A stretch of DNA of 64,000 nt from Casuarius casuarius (Eukaryota; Chordata; Aves; Casuariiformes; Casuariidae): contig PTFA01000417.1 in the NCBI GenBank assembly GCA_003342895.1, positions 186,001-250,000 on the forward strand, in the 5' to 3' direction. Below are positions 63,598 through 64,000 of this stretch, in pieces. A program made the position numbers and the translations under genes. Position 1 is the first letter of the stretch, and each line of letters opens with the position of its first letter. Below the pieces are notes generated by a model. The model was not told where the DNA came from, did no database searches, and saw only the letters and a program-made list of their open reading frames with translations.

Positions 63598-64000
63598 TAA
63601 AATGCTTCTGTGGAGCAAATAAATGATTTTTTTTAAGTAAAAAGAAAGTCTTAACCTAATGGTTGAACTTAATACTGAACATAATCTTTCCTTTAGCCTT
63701 CACTTCCCTATGTGAAGTTCTATGTGAATTGTTATCCTTCCACCACAATCATTTTTCAATCATTTTTTATTGATTACAATCTTATCTTACTATTCTCGTA
63801 TCTGTGTGCCAACATGTGCATTTGCGTAGTTTGTTTGTCCTTTTGCTTTTGTTGAGGAGAAGGAGGAAGAACTGTATGTTCACATTTCATCTCTGGTATC
63901 ACATTCTGCTAATGGAGATGCATAAGAAAATTATTATTTACATTCTAGCCAGCTTGGGTGCACTTATTTCCGGACCAGATAAGGGATCATACGATCCATG
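63598..64000. other. AT-rich non-coding right edge
   Basis: No gene recognised. Ordinary AT-rich sequence with a T10 run near 63627. Confidence 0.55.

Noticed and set aside
63153..63622. Open frames of 63-87 codons on both strands
   Set aside because: They overlap the solo LTR and carry no coding signature.

Overview
The window looks like non-coding nuclear DNA from a bird, or at least a sauropsid. It is AT-rich throughout, has long stretches with no open frame of note, and is full of homopolymer runs and microsatellites. It carries decayed CR1 LINEs of the type abundant in avian genomes, plus LTRs with the layout of avian endogenous retroviruses. I see no cellular protein-coding gene, no rRNA, no tRNA and no CRISPR array. 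The short open frames are chance frames or lie inside repeats. The setting fits a gene desert or a very long intron; the sequence alone cannot separate these.

Layout: 1-10 kb is AT-rich sequence with simple repeats, an internal G17 run and degenerate interspersed-repeat pieces (about 7.85-8.2 kb). A plus-strand solo LTR lies at 10519-10864, flanked by a perfect 6-bp target-site duplication, with a GC-richer block just upstream. From 11 to 26.9 kb the sequence is AT-rich, with further degenerate repeat blocks at about 16.1-16.6, 19.55-19.9 and 22.2-22.55 kb that share short cores with the 7.9 kb block. A possible decayed minus-strand LTR sits at 26888-27299. A 5'-truncated, frame-broken plus-strand CR1 LINE lies at about 27985-29815.

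From 30 to 61 kb the window is again AT-rich, with short tandem duplications, long A/T tracts, a fragment of an old LINE with L2/L3-like reverse transcriptase signatures at about 41.6-42.1 kb, and three GC-richer blocks. The right end holds a minus-strand CR1 (61411-62340) with its 8-bp tail repeats, then a minus-strand solo LTR (63173-63592) with a perfect 5-bp target-site duplication.

No genes act together here. The recognisable content is a layered record of retrotransposition: old LINE fragments and degenerate dispersed repeats, younger CR1 copies, then solo LTRs with intact ends. I found no convincing novel biological system. The best leads are the two precisely bounded solo LTRs, the dispersed repeat family with a shared core that I cannot name, and several stretches that resemble conserved non-coding elements and need cross-species alignment to test.
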